Source: Perkinsus olseni (Eukaryota; Perkinsozoa; Perkinsida). From it: DNA of 64,000 nt. The stretch's first letter is position 1, and every line of letters starts with the position of its first letter. The notes under the pieces are model-generated. The model was given only the letters and a program-made list of their open reading frames with translations, was not told the DNA's origin and made no database searches. Positions 11,101 through 20,887 of this stretch are shown here, one piece after another. The translations under genes were made by a program, and so were the position numbers. Location of the stretch: contig JABANN010000061.1 of assembly GCA_013115125.1 (NCBI GenBank), forward strand, positions 1 to 64,000, read 5' to 3'.

Positions 11101-12033
11101 GCGGCCTTCCCTAGTTTACGAGGGGACGCAGGGAAGCTGCTGGTGGGCGAACTAAGGCGTCCATCAATCACTCTCACCAACGCTGGTACTGAGACTATCG
11201 ACAAGGTGGAGTGGTTCTACTCGCATAAGGACAGGGCCATAGCCATCACCGCCCAGGGAAGGGAGGACTCTTCCCGTCCCTTGGAGGTTGGTGCCTCAGT
11301 AGAGGTCCCCTTCACTATTCGCGGTCACCACGTTGGTCATCATAGAGTTCGCGTAGCTGCTCGAGGGGTTGGTGTCAGTGGCAGAATTACCTGGACATGC
11401 CTGGAGAGGGACGTCTTCGTCCATCCTGGGGTACAACTCAAGCTGGCTGGCGTCGGCTCCCCCAAGGCCGGCCCTCGCCGGGCAGTTCTGGTACCGATAC
11501 GGTGCCTGGTCACGAACCTCTCTCCGACGTATACTATCCTGCTGGACAGGAATGGCCCTCTGGACGTGTACCCTTCCTCCGCTCTAGGAGCACTGCAGGT
11601 CGAAGAGGCCCTGCCCCTACCCGAGGGAGAGGGGACGCTCGGCCCTGGCAGGAGCCTCCAGATGATCTACTGGGTTACCATTGGCGGTGAGTATTCCTCT
11701 GCGGCCTCTGAAGGAGGGGATTTCCTCCTCAACGAAGCTAAGACGGCCCAGGACATGTCCACCAACAGGAGGACCAAAACCCTGGGTGATCTAGGCCTGC
11801 CGATCCAGGCCACCGCCAAGAAGGGCGCCTCCAAGGCGGCTTCTGAGCATTACCACATCGTTCTCAATTGGAGACTTGACAACGCGGAAGACCGCTGTGG
11901 GCAGTCGTTCTGTCCCCATGTAACTCTACTACATGCAGGACGACCGAAAAAGACGGAATGTGAACAGCCCTCGTCACCACGAAAGTCGCCATTGGACAGC
12001 AACACCCTCAAGGCCTTGACGGGTCTTGTGTAA
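8113..12033 (+). CDS. TRAPPC8: TRAPP complex subunit 8 (Trs85/TRAPPC8 homolog)
   Basis: Thirteen exons: 8113..8245, 8290..8523, 8571..8655, 8706..8889, 8935..9089, 9138..9220, 9289..9462, 9510..9637, 9686..9882, 9932..10079, 10132..10208, 10251..10545, 10591..12033; the sum is 3336 nt, 1111 aa plus stop. TRAPPC8 is the TRAPPIII-specific subunit that directs the Rab1/Ypt1 exchange complex to autophagy and early secretory membranes. Recognisable blocks are WFDAWL...FSDHE with the following hydrophobic strand, GVLDPD, TECAVPWAERKL followed by an RKGFRN helix, the TPR-like region (LAFHLRDYPQALAYY, RAALIQSAIL, HLVLAGHTF), and a C-terminal half of beta-sandwich (gamma-adaptin/Ig-like) strands. The intron at 10546-10590 is 45 nt and keeps frame if retained. 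Shorter than the human protein. Confidence 0.85.
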
Positions 12034-12707
12034 CAGTTTTGGTATTTTTTATCATAGTTGTGTACTGTTTCTCATCCTCTGGGTAGCGTTGAGTTTCACA
12101 GTTAGTCCTTTCCTGTGAAACACCCCTTCGACCAGGCAGGTGACAGCCCCAGTTTAAGGGGATAGTTGCGCGCTCAGTCGCTGCCTACACCCTGGTAGTA
12201 CGATACAGTATGTTAAACCACCGAGAGTGCGATAGGTAGGAGGGTCCCCAGAGACTTCCCGGCTGCCAGCCGAAGAATGCTGTACCCCCTGATGTCCCTA
12301 GCGGACAGTTAGTACCAAACTCCTCTCACTTTCATATCACAACGCTTGGTGATATGCCAACCAGCGTTGGCACTCGAGCCCATCGTAAGGCCAGCCTGCT
12401 GGCTTGAGTACGAACGATGTTTACTAATGGTAACATCGACTGATAGTAAAAACCATAGTAAATTGCTATGGAGGAGGGGAATATCTATCGCATATGCGAG
12501 AGCTTCATGGGAGAACTGCATTGCGCCTGCAAGCCCTCGACCGTTGACAAGTCGTCGACTCAAACGCGAGTGCGTGGGTGGGGGACTAACACAGTCATTG
12601 ATCAAAATCAAAAATGCTCAACTTGCCGGAGTATTCCAATAGAGCGGAAATCGTTGAATAATCGTGATCGTCAGGGGTTGCGTCGCGGGGCTTCCTAGCC
12701 CAGCATA
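12034..12707. other. Convergent intergenic spacer
   Basis: Lies between the TRAPPC8 stop and the 3' end of the minus-strand desaturase-like gene. It begins with a T-rich stretch just after the TRAPPC8 stop. Short open frames here resemble no family. I see no RNA gene. Confidence 0.4.
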
Positions 12708-15403
12708 TCACCCCGGAACTGCGCGCATCCGATATTGCAGCAGTTCCTGAGACACACTTGGGAGACTTCGTCGGCAAGGACTGGGACGCACCTTGATCTC
12801 CTCATGGGACATCTCACCACTGAGGTCTTCAAATAGAGTGGCTAGACGATCGATGTTGTTGGTTATGACAAGCACGAACAACTCGAACGCTTGCGTCCCT
12901 CGGAAGATGGTCGCCTTGTGCTTTTTATAGATCTCAATATCCTTTTTGAAGAATCTACAGTGTAAAAGTGAACATGCGGTTATGAGGGAGGGTTGGGAGA
13001 CTACCACACTCACCTAGGGTAATCCTCGTACCACAAAGTAGGGTGCTGATGATGCACTACATGATAGTCCGCTTCGAAGACCTGAGAGGGGGCAGGGGTT
13101 GCTCGGCAGGTGCGCTGCTGTTGCCTACGTTGTAGTGGCCATCGAGGATGGTGATACTCGTTATATAGTCGTTATCAGGGTCCTTAGGGTCTACCCAAGC
13201 ATGCCAAGTGTAGTTGATAGCAGCCTGAGTTGGAGAAGCAGCATGAGACGCTTAATGTCGATTGTATTGAAAATGCGCAGGTTTGAGGGATTCGGGATTC
13301 GGTACGCTGAGCACGCTATCAGCGAGATGAGTGGTAGTTGAGTTCTCGTGAGTTGAGCGTGGGACTGACCAGAAGCGTGACGGCCTCAAAGTGGGGGTAT
13401 ACCCAATAGACCAGGGCAAATCGCCAATTGATTGTGAGTAGCGTGAGCATGATGCCATAGTAGGCCAGAGTCCCTGATGAAGGATGGTACGTCTAGGTCG
13501 GCAGGGAAGCGGAGGTCAACCAACCTTTGAGCTGCTTCCAGGCCAGTCCCCCCTCGCCACGGCCGTGGAGGTGCCAAGCTACACTGAGTCCAGACCAGAA
13601 CCTACAGGGGACGCCTACGGACTCGAGACTGTCCTTGCAAACGTACAGATAGAACTTCCCAAGGTACGCGATGAACTGCCGGGGATGGTTACGGTCGAAC
13701 TCCATCGTGGCTGAGTCGTCAAGTATCCCATTATTATATCTGACAGCCCGAATGATGCTGTTATTGACAGAACGTTGAGTCTACTTGTGATGAACTTTGT
13801 TGTGCCCAACCTTATAGCCCTCGGGTACTCCGCCATAGAACATGAAGGAGCCCCACTCGATGAGCCTGTTGAAGACCCTCCATCTTCCCTTGAACATGGG
13901 TACTGAGGAATGGGCTTCGATGTGAACCTGGGAGGAGGGTGGAGCGGAAGAGTTGAGAGGCACAGTGGTGACGCCTACAGTAGCGTGGGTGTAGGCGAAG
14001 AAGGTGAAGTATGGCCCTAGACGGAAGAGATGGTAAACGACGAAGTGTACAGGGTTGGCCATAAACCAACCATCATACGGCATTGCCTTCTCTGCAACAA
14101 ATACGTATCTGTTATCGAGACTGCCATCATAGTCGAAGGGAGTTGCTAGTACAGCATTGATAGGGGAATGACAAGGGCAAGCACGTAGGTGGGAAGATAC
14201 ACGTACAGCCGCTCTTGAGTCATTATTGACCGGGCTATGGTGCGCAGAAGACCTCGTCCTGAGGACGGGCACGCTGCCACAACGTCGTGAGCTACAGCGG
14301 ACCTTGCTCCTTGACCATCTGGCGCAACCGTCGAGGCACCAACGTGCCCCAGCACAGGCGGTTAAGCACAGCGTAGATGAGTATCGTGGAGGTGACGAGA
14401 GCAACCGTGAGGGGAGCGGTCACAAGCGGCAGTGCACCACAGAGGAAGCCGATCTTAGATGGAATGCCGGAGGTGATGGCCCCCTTCGGACCTGAGACGC
14501 GACAAGCAGGTAGCGATGGGAGCCGCCCAGGTTGGGGATTACGACTTAAGTAGATCTTATAGAGGAGAATGGCGGCCAGGTGACTGACGACCAATACCTG
14601 AGGTGATGGTCAGGGCGACACTGCGTGGGAGGACTCCAAGTACCGCGGCCTCGGTCGGGTTCTTATCGATGGCCAGCACTAACGCTGTGGTGACCCAGTA
14701 AAGGGCAACTGGATGGGGCACGCCACAGACCGTTCTCCGAGTGTGAAGGTGGCGATCATCTCCGTTCCGGTTGTGCAAGGACAAGCACGCGAACACGGTG
14801 ACCAGGTACCTGACGGAGGGCCAGCTGGTGACAGAGGGGAGGTTGTTGGGATCATACCATAGTGAACCGAGGAGCAGCGGGAAATATCTTGAAGAATCTT
14901 TGGTTTCTCCAGGGTTTACAGGAGGGAGGTCGCTCAGGGCATGGGCTGTCCGCAAGGATCGATACCCTAAGGAGCGCAGCAGTGGCCGGCGCGGTGTTAG
15001 AGTGCTTACCGCTGCTCTGGAGGCAGAAGGTCGTAACAAAACTCCATGAGACAATCCAGTTGAGCGCTATCAGGGCGAGCTGACCCCATCTGAGAAGAGG
15101 ATAGCCCTCAGGGAGCCGCACCAGCTCTCACCTGGTGGGGCTGCTCTGGAGGAAGAACATCATCCGAAGGGTGCGTTTATCGAAGGCCACCGCCAAGCCG
15201 ACAGCGGTGGCAATGAAGCTCGTGACGAAGACGAGGTCGTAAGGCGGCGGGTAGGCCATTGCAAGGGCAGTACGTCGGAACCCTGCAATGATACGGCCAA
15301 CTTGGCCGGGCCAAGTTCGAGTGGTCCATTGTTGTAGATCCGGATCACGCTGAGGCGCTCCCACAATTTTATCTTTACTCGGTACGATACGCAAGCATGG
15401 CAT
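12708..15403 (-). CDS. Membrane fatty-acid desaturase/hydroxylase-like protein
   Basis: Multi-exon gene with a provisional start at 15403 (MPCLRIVPSK); an in-frame extension to 15634 exists. The three histidine clusters of membrane di-iron desaturases and hydroxylases are present on separate exons: HIEAHS (about 13925), GHNKVHHK (about 13785-13810) and HVVHHQHP (about 13035-13060), with NYTWHAWVDP and ILDGHYN between the second and third. Hydrophobic helices include IALNWIVSWSFVTT, PVALYWVTTALVLAI, APLTVALVTSTILIYAV and YYGIMLTLLTINW. Clear introns are at about 13751-13797 (joining HHK to YNNG), 13938-13988 and 15082-15123. The substrate cannot be told from sequence. The C-terminus (KKHKATIFRG...DLSGEMSHEE) is charged and probably cytosolic. 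Several middle exon ends were not pinned down. Confidence 0.75.
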
Positions 15404-16500
15404 GCCTCTCGGTAGAACCCATGCTCCTGTTCCCACTGAGCAAGGAATAGTGGAGATACGATGACACAACTCTCCACTGTGCGGCACATTGGTAAGTTGC
15501 GCCACCATGCCGGTACACATATTAGGTTGCCAGTAGGTTCGATACCGGTATCCGAAGCCGATCTCGACTGTGTTTGGGGCCGATGTCCCGTGGCCCCGAG
15601 CGCAGCGTTTATATTCTGTACGGCACACGTGCACCGAGCGTTGGGTCCATCAGCGCCTCGCTTGACACCGTTCATCATTACTCACTAATTACTTATCACA
15701 CTTATGCTTTCTCGAGTTTGCCCAACTATTATGTCCTCCATGATCAGCAGCGGTCGCTAGTTGCGACTTGCAACGATCGAAGCCGCGCCTCGATGGTGTA
15801 CATGCTCAGCAAGCGGGCAGCTTGCACGTGGGACAGTGACGCCAAGAAGGTCGCACGTGTCGCGGTACTGACTTGGATATCACTTAGGGGAAACTCAAAA
15901 AGCGGATGTCTTGTGCCAGAATAAGCCAATACCACTACCCTGGGACAGAAGTAGTGTAACAATGCACTTCACGCTTCTCTCTGCTTCACTGCACGGCCTG
16001 AGCATCTCGCTTGCCCAGACGATCGGTATTGGGCTCATCAGCTATATAAGGACTGGGGAGTGCTCGGGACATACTCAGGACCAACCAACCGAGTAGAGGA
16101 GCACCGGTAGTAGGCAATCTGCACCCACAACACACGCTAGTTCATGCATCGCTGTCCCATCCGAGATATTAGACCGAAGAGGGACAACGGAAGGGTGGTG
16201 ATGTGCCATGTTGGGGGCGATGAAGTCGAGTTCCCACCGACAATTGAACTCTATGATCTACTCACAGGACGGCTTTGTCTACCGAAGCGCAGTGAGAGGG
16301 ATAGCCAGCTGGACACCATGCTCATGCCTCGCCCCATACGTGCTTACTCCGTAACCCCTTCAACGTTGATGGGTACGATTATAACGCACCTCGGACGGGA
16401 TGCTCGCAGGAACCGATCCCCGTAATTCATCGACGCATCACAGATTAGCGGAAAAGGCGGTATCATATCGTCGAACCACCAGTATTTTGCGCATTAATCC
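15404..16500. other. Gene-poor region upstream of desaturase-like gene
   Basis: Contains only short frames that look random. The part up to 15634 may be 5' coding sequence of the desaturase-like gene, since its frame stays open. A GCTATATAAGG box at about 16041-16051 looks TATA-like, but I see no clear gene downstream of it. Nothing else is supported. Confidence 0.3.
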
Positions 16501-16734
16501 CTAGTCGATCATTCGGTTCAACGTATCCTCGACTCTGCCATTGAGGCCTTGGATGACACCCTGTAGCATGGGCTTGTCGTTGTTAGACGAGCCATTCAAT
16601 GCTGCTCTCTCGGAGTAATGGAGTACATCGAGGACGTGCTCTCGCACCTCACCCGTGATCGGGTACATGGGCGTTGTGGGGAAGCGTAGGGCAAGGGATG
16701 CCGGCCATAAGAAAATCAGGAAGCACAAGATCAT
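16501..16734 (-). CDS. Small putative secreted protein
   Basis: A 77-residue frame from ATG at 16734 to a stop at 16501. It opens with a hydrophobic leader (MILCFLIFLWPASLALRF) that has the shape of a signal peptide with cleavage near Ala-Leu-Arg. The mature part is hydrophilic, with HVLDVLHYSERAALNG and a C-terminal amphipathic stretch ending in NRMID. There is no cysteine in the mature part and no family I recognise. The frame may be a first exon that continues beyond, or chance. It stands alone in a gene-poor stretch. Confidence 0.35.
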   Translation of the reverse strand: MILCFLIFLWPASLALRFPTTPMYPITGEVREHVLDVLHYSERAALNGSSNNDKPMLQGVIQGLNGRVEDTLNRMID

Positions 16735-16914
16735 CTTGCGGAGTTTGGTTCCACCGCCCTATCCGCAGGCCTCGTCACCGATAGTCTAGGCAAGATTTAA
16801 CACTTCCGCCCCCCGGTATCATTGACATAAGCTAAGCTAAGACGGTACTGAAGGAAGCCGTGTAAATAGGTAACGATTACAGGATTACTAGGCGAGGAGA
16901 CAACCCATCTTCGT

Positions 16915-16998
16915 CATCGAAGTGATCATCATCGTCATCATCGTAATAAGCATCGACACCAACGATGACTCGTCGTATGCCGTGTCGACTACCAGCAT
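16915..16998. repeat. Imperfect CAT/ATC trinucleotide repeat
   Basis: Clusters of TCATCG, ATCATC and GTCATC units form a degenerate microsatellite in the gene-poor region. It is not in an open frame of any length. Confidence 0.6.
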
Positions 16999-17682
16999 CA
17001 TCAGAATGCATCATCTCCAACAACAATGACAAATGCGGATCACTATCATCTCGCTGCTACCGCTGACTTGATGGCAAGTCATCATCTATCATACAAACAG
17101 CTATGACCATAAATATCGAGTATTGCACAGAACAGTCAGCGCGGAACACTCTTCTTCTCCAAGGCGTAAGAACAACAACAACCTTGGGCTCTAGTCGGTC
17201 GGCGGAGATACTACCAGCCAGAGACACTTGAGCTAATAATAACAACTCCCATATGACGTGACTGAGCTTCTGGCGAGGACTCAGGACATCATAAGGGTTC
17301 GTTAAAGGGATAGTATCTTGACGTTGCCACAGAGACTATCGTCCCCACAGCAGTAGCAGGAGACGCGAGCCTCTTTGGCTCACGCTGTTGCTGTGCAATA
17401 ACAGTATCATGGTTTATAATAACTGGAAATAGTAATGACTCAGTGGTGGTAGGAGGGTACGTGTAAAGTAGCGGCAGCAGCATGAACGTCGCCAAAACGT
17501 GATCGCCGCATTTGGTGATGATGGTGGTGCTGTTCGAACGTGGTGGAATAGCAATGATGATTGCTGATAACTAAGCATAGACTCACAGAGGTATTCAGGC
17601 GAGGAAAGCGCGCATACTAAACGCTTATCCCGCCTGAATAAACAAGAGTAGAATAGAGGAAAAATGCCAACACAGTGGTGAA

Positions 17683-17758
17683 GACGGAGACGACGACGAT
17701 GACGACGTAATTGATAATCACAATAACGACGATTATGATGACGATGACGATAGCAACA
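17683..17758. repeat. Imperfect GAC/GAT trinucleotide repeat
   Basis: Degenerate run of GACGAC, GATGAC and AACGAC units, adjacent to GTAGCAGCAG-type repeats at 17790-17830. Together with the element near 16.9 kb it makes 16.7-18.1 kb a repeat-rich, gene-free block. Confidence 0.55.
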
Positions 17759-18148
17759 ACAGCTCACAACTACGATGGTGATTGTCGTCAAAGTAGCAGT
17801 GGTAGCAGCAGCGGCAGTAGTGGTAGAAGAAGAGACAACAAGTATATGCTGTTACAGCAGGAACCATCCCAAAATGGTTGAGCATAATGATACTGATAAT
17901 GCCGTCCAGGCGATTGCCGCTGATAGACGATATTATACAGTAATAGTGACTACAACCGTCAGCGTCGACAACACCCCCTGAAGGAGAATATAACTGTTAA
18001 CAAACGGAATTGGTCACTATGAATGACTGCTACTGCTGGTAGAGCAGAGGGATAATAACTGTCATAACGCTACTAGCCTTGAAGTCTGATGCAGATTCCA
18101 CCACCACTGCGGCTAACTTGCTATCATCGTCAACGTTAAGGGGAGAGC

Positions 18149-19729
18149 TTAGAGGAAGTCGGCAACATCCATGGGCATCTCATCGACCTGAGTGTTATAG
18201 TGACGCTCGATCTCACGGAGCTGCTTGATGTCATCAGGAACGACGAAGTTGATGGCGACACCCTTACGACCGAAACGGCCACCACGACCGATACGATGGA
18301 GGTAGTTCTCAATGGAGGCAGGAATATCGTAGTTGATGACCAAGGACACCTGCTGGACATCGATACCACGGGCCAAGAGATCAGTAGAGATCAAGACACG
18401 AGAGCTGCCAGAACGGAACTCGCGCATGATCAAATCACGCTCCTCCTGAGTGAGGTCAGCGTGCATGCAAGAGACGGTATGATCGGCCTCGTGCATCTTC
18501 TCGGCGAGGTAGTCGACCTTTCTCCTGGTGTTGCAGTAGATGATGGCCTGGGTGATAGTGAGGGTCTCGTACAAATCCTTGAGAGTATCGAACTTGTACT
18601 CCTCAGAGTCAATAGCAATGTAGAACTGACGGATACCTGATAGAGGGCGAACGAATAATGAGGGCAGCGGCTAATAGAGAGACTCACCTTCCAAGGTCAG
18701 CTCATCAGTCTTGACGAGGATTCGGACGGGGTCACGCATGAATTTGGTAGTGAGCTGGATGATATCGTCGGGGAGGGTAGCAGAGAACAAGGCAACCTAG
18801 AGGAGGGTGAGGCATATCTTAGGTTGAAGCTTGAGAGGGACGCTGACGACTCACCTGGACGTTGCTGGGCAAGAGACGGAAGACATCGTAGATCTGATCC
18901 TTGAAACCTCGGGAGAGCATCTCATCGGCCTCATCGAGGACGAAGATCTTGAGGTCATCCAACCTAACATGAGAGAGGTCAGGATAGACAAAAGATATCT
19001 TTATCAGATAATACCTAAGATGCCTCTTGTTAGCCATATCAAAGACACGGCCGGGAGTACCAACAACGACGTGCTGACCCTCACGGAGCTTCTCGATATC
19101 CTCACGAACGGCAGTACCGCCAATGCAAGCATGGCACTTGACGTCAAGGAAATCAGCAAGGGCCTTGGTGACCTGATATACAACACATACCATAACTTCC
19201 CCAATTCCCTCTCCCCTCCTTAGTATTACCGAGGTGATCTGCTGAGCGAGCTCACGAGTCGGGGCGAGGATGAGGGCCTGGGTGGCTCTAAGCTTAGGGT
19301 CGACACGAGCAAGGCAGCCAACGGTGAAAGCACCAGTTTTACCAGTACCAGACTGGGCCTGGCCGATGGTATCGCGACCGGCAATCAGGGGCTTGATGGC
19401 TCTCTGAACGATAAACACGGCATTCATACCGTAAAAAGCGCTCCTCATGATAGAAATCAGAATCCCAAATCCGCACTCCAGAGCACAAGTCGAGCCACGA
19501 CGACCCCCAACAGGCCTATGAATTTTAGATAAGTCGTACGACTTGTCGAAGCGAGAAGGAGGACTAAGCGTAAGTCGAGTCCCATCCCGTAACGTACCGA
19601 CTGAATGGCTGAGGGCTTCTCGAAACCATAAGAGTAGATGCCTCGCAAGAGGTTCTCATCCAAGTCCAAATCGTCGAAGGAATCGACGGGAGCGTCGTCG
19701 TAGTTGCACTCGATATTAGTTTGACTCAT
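18149..19729 (-). CDS. EIF4A: Translation initiation factor eIF4A (DEAD-box RNA helicase)
   Basis: Six exons, complement(18149..18636, 18688..18796, 18855..18963, 19015..19172, 19230..19403, 19598..19729): 1170 nt, 389 aa plus stop, a normal eIF4A length. It is the ATP-dependent RNA helicase of the cap-binding eIF4F complex. All motifs are present: Q motif (GFEKPSAIQ), I (AQSGTGKT), Ia (PTRELAQQ), Ib (TPGR), II (DEAD), III (SAT), V (ARGIDV) and VI ([11 protein letters not shown]). The first intron is 194 nt, the others 51-58 nt. The C-terminal end MDVADFL is close to the typical eIF4A ending. The short acidic N-terminus is lineage-specific. The nearby gene-poor stretch at 16.7-18.1 kb lies on its 3' side. 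Confidence 0.95.
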
Positions 19730-20045
19730 TTGTCAGGGAATGTTAGGGGTTAGTCTGCGGTGGGAAAAGCACGGCTATGAACCAGAATTGCAAATGTCGC
19801 TACGCCCGTCTAATCGATTTACTCCCAAACTTTCACTTCATCTCTCGAAGAAGATGCGCTGTGATGTCGCTCGGTGTTCAAACTGAGAGCCACAACCTCC
19901 ATGCATCGGAGGCTGACTTGTCCCTGGAAGTATCTTCGGACTAGGTAACAGTGTACCGGTCTAACAGGGGTCTTTACCGTGTCCTGTCCCTCTAACGAAG
20001 GAGGCCGAACGTATGCCCTTCAAGTTGGAGTAATCTGTGTTAACC

Positions 20046-20703
20046 ATGAGTAACGGCTATCATGCTCCTAGTGATGCTGTGAGGAGGAATGTGATATCTA
20101 AGTCGGAGCTGGCAAAGCATACCTCAACCGACGATGCTTGGTAATCCTCACGTATCTTCATCGCATGCTGGCTACTTGGAGGTTAACCTCTATCAAACAG
20201 GGATAGACGAGAGTATCTTTGTTATTAGGATTGCTATACATGGCCTGGTCGCTGATGTGACCAAGTTTAAAGATGAGCATCCAGGAGGCGAGAGCATCCT
20301 GATGCGTCACGTTGGTAAGGTATCTTAGGTTGACCCTTGCTTTTCTCAAAACCCACACTAAGGTACCGACTGTACTGAGGACTACGATGATGTTGACCAC
20401 TCGGATGATGCTCGTATCAAGTTGATAGAGGAAGTCGCCATTGGTAGTGCTCATGAATGTGCTGCTGCTGTTGGGCCTATCTCGAACGACTTAGGTGTTC
20501 TGGAAGGGATGGAGGATACCCCAGGCATACCAGTGGAGACCGAACTCGGTGACATCCAAGATAGCGGTTGGAGCAGCATGCAGGCAAGAAGGCTCCGGCG
20601 GGCTGGTCATGTATACAAGGCTCGGTCCCTCCTTCAGATCGTCCTAGTAACGGCTGTAATCGCAGCAGTGGCCGTGGGAGTGATCAGCTCCGTGAGGAAG
20701 TAA
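20046..20703 (+). CDS. Tail-anchored cytochrome b5
   Basis: Three exons, 20046..20140, 20229..20314 and 20363..20703 (522 nt, 173 aa plus stop). Small heme protein that passes electrons to membrane desaturases, hydroxylases and P450s on the ER or outer mitochondrial membrane. The heme core is ELAKHTSTDDAW, then VADVTKF, the first axial His in EHPGGE, and the second in DHSDDAR. A long acidic/Gly linker leads to a C-terminal hydrophobic helix (about 20 residues, LLQIVLVTAVIAAVAVGV) ending in RK, the usual tail anchor. Splicing is required to join the strand before HGLVADV. It lies about 4.6 kb from the desaturase-like gene, a possible redox partner, though that link is only suggestive. Confidence 0.9.
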
Positions 20704-20887
20704 AGCGAGATGATGGCTATTCTCTGCCACGCTCTTCATACCGCTCCTCGCCATACCGCCCTTTTTTCAACACACTAGTATCGAACTTCTCTTTACCGAC
20801 GCTGTGGCTTTGGTTGGTCGTCTCCGGCGCACTGGGACGGGGTCTGTTGTGATCGTCTAGGCTTCTTGTGGTTTCTTGATAATTTAA

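Noticed and set aside
16036-16425. Promoter (TATATAAGG) with downstream 93-codon frame
   Set aside because: The frame shows no domain or codon pattern like its neighbours and no splice continuation, so I cannot support a gene there.
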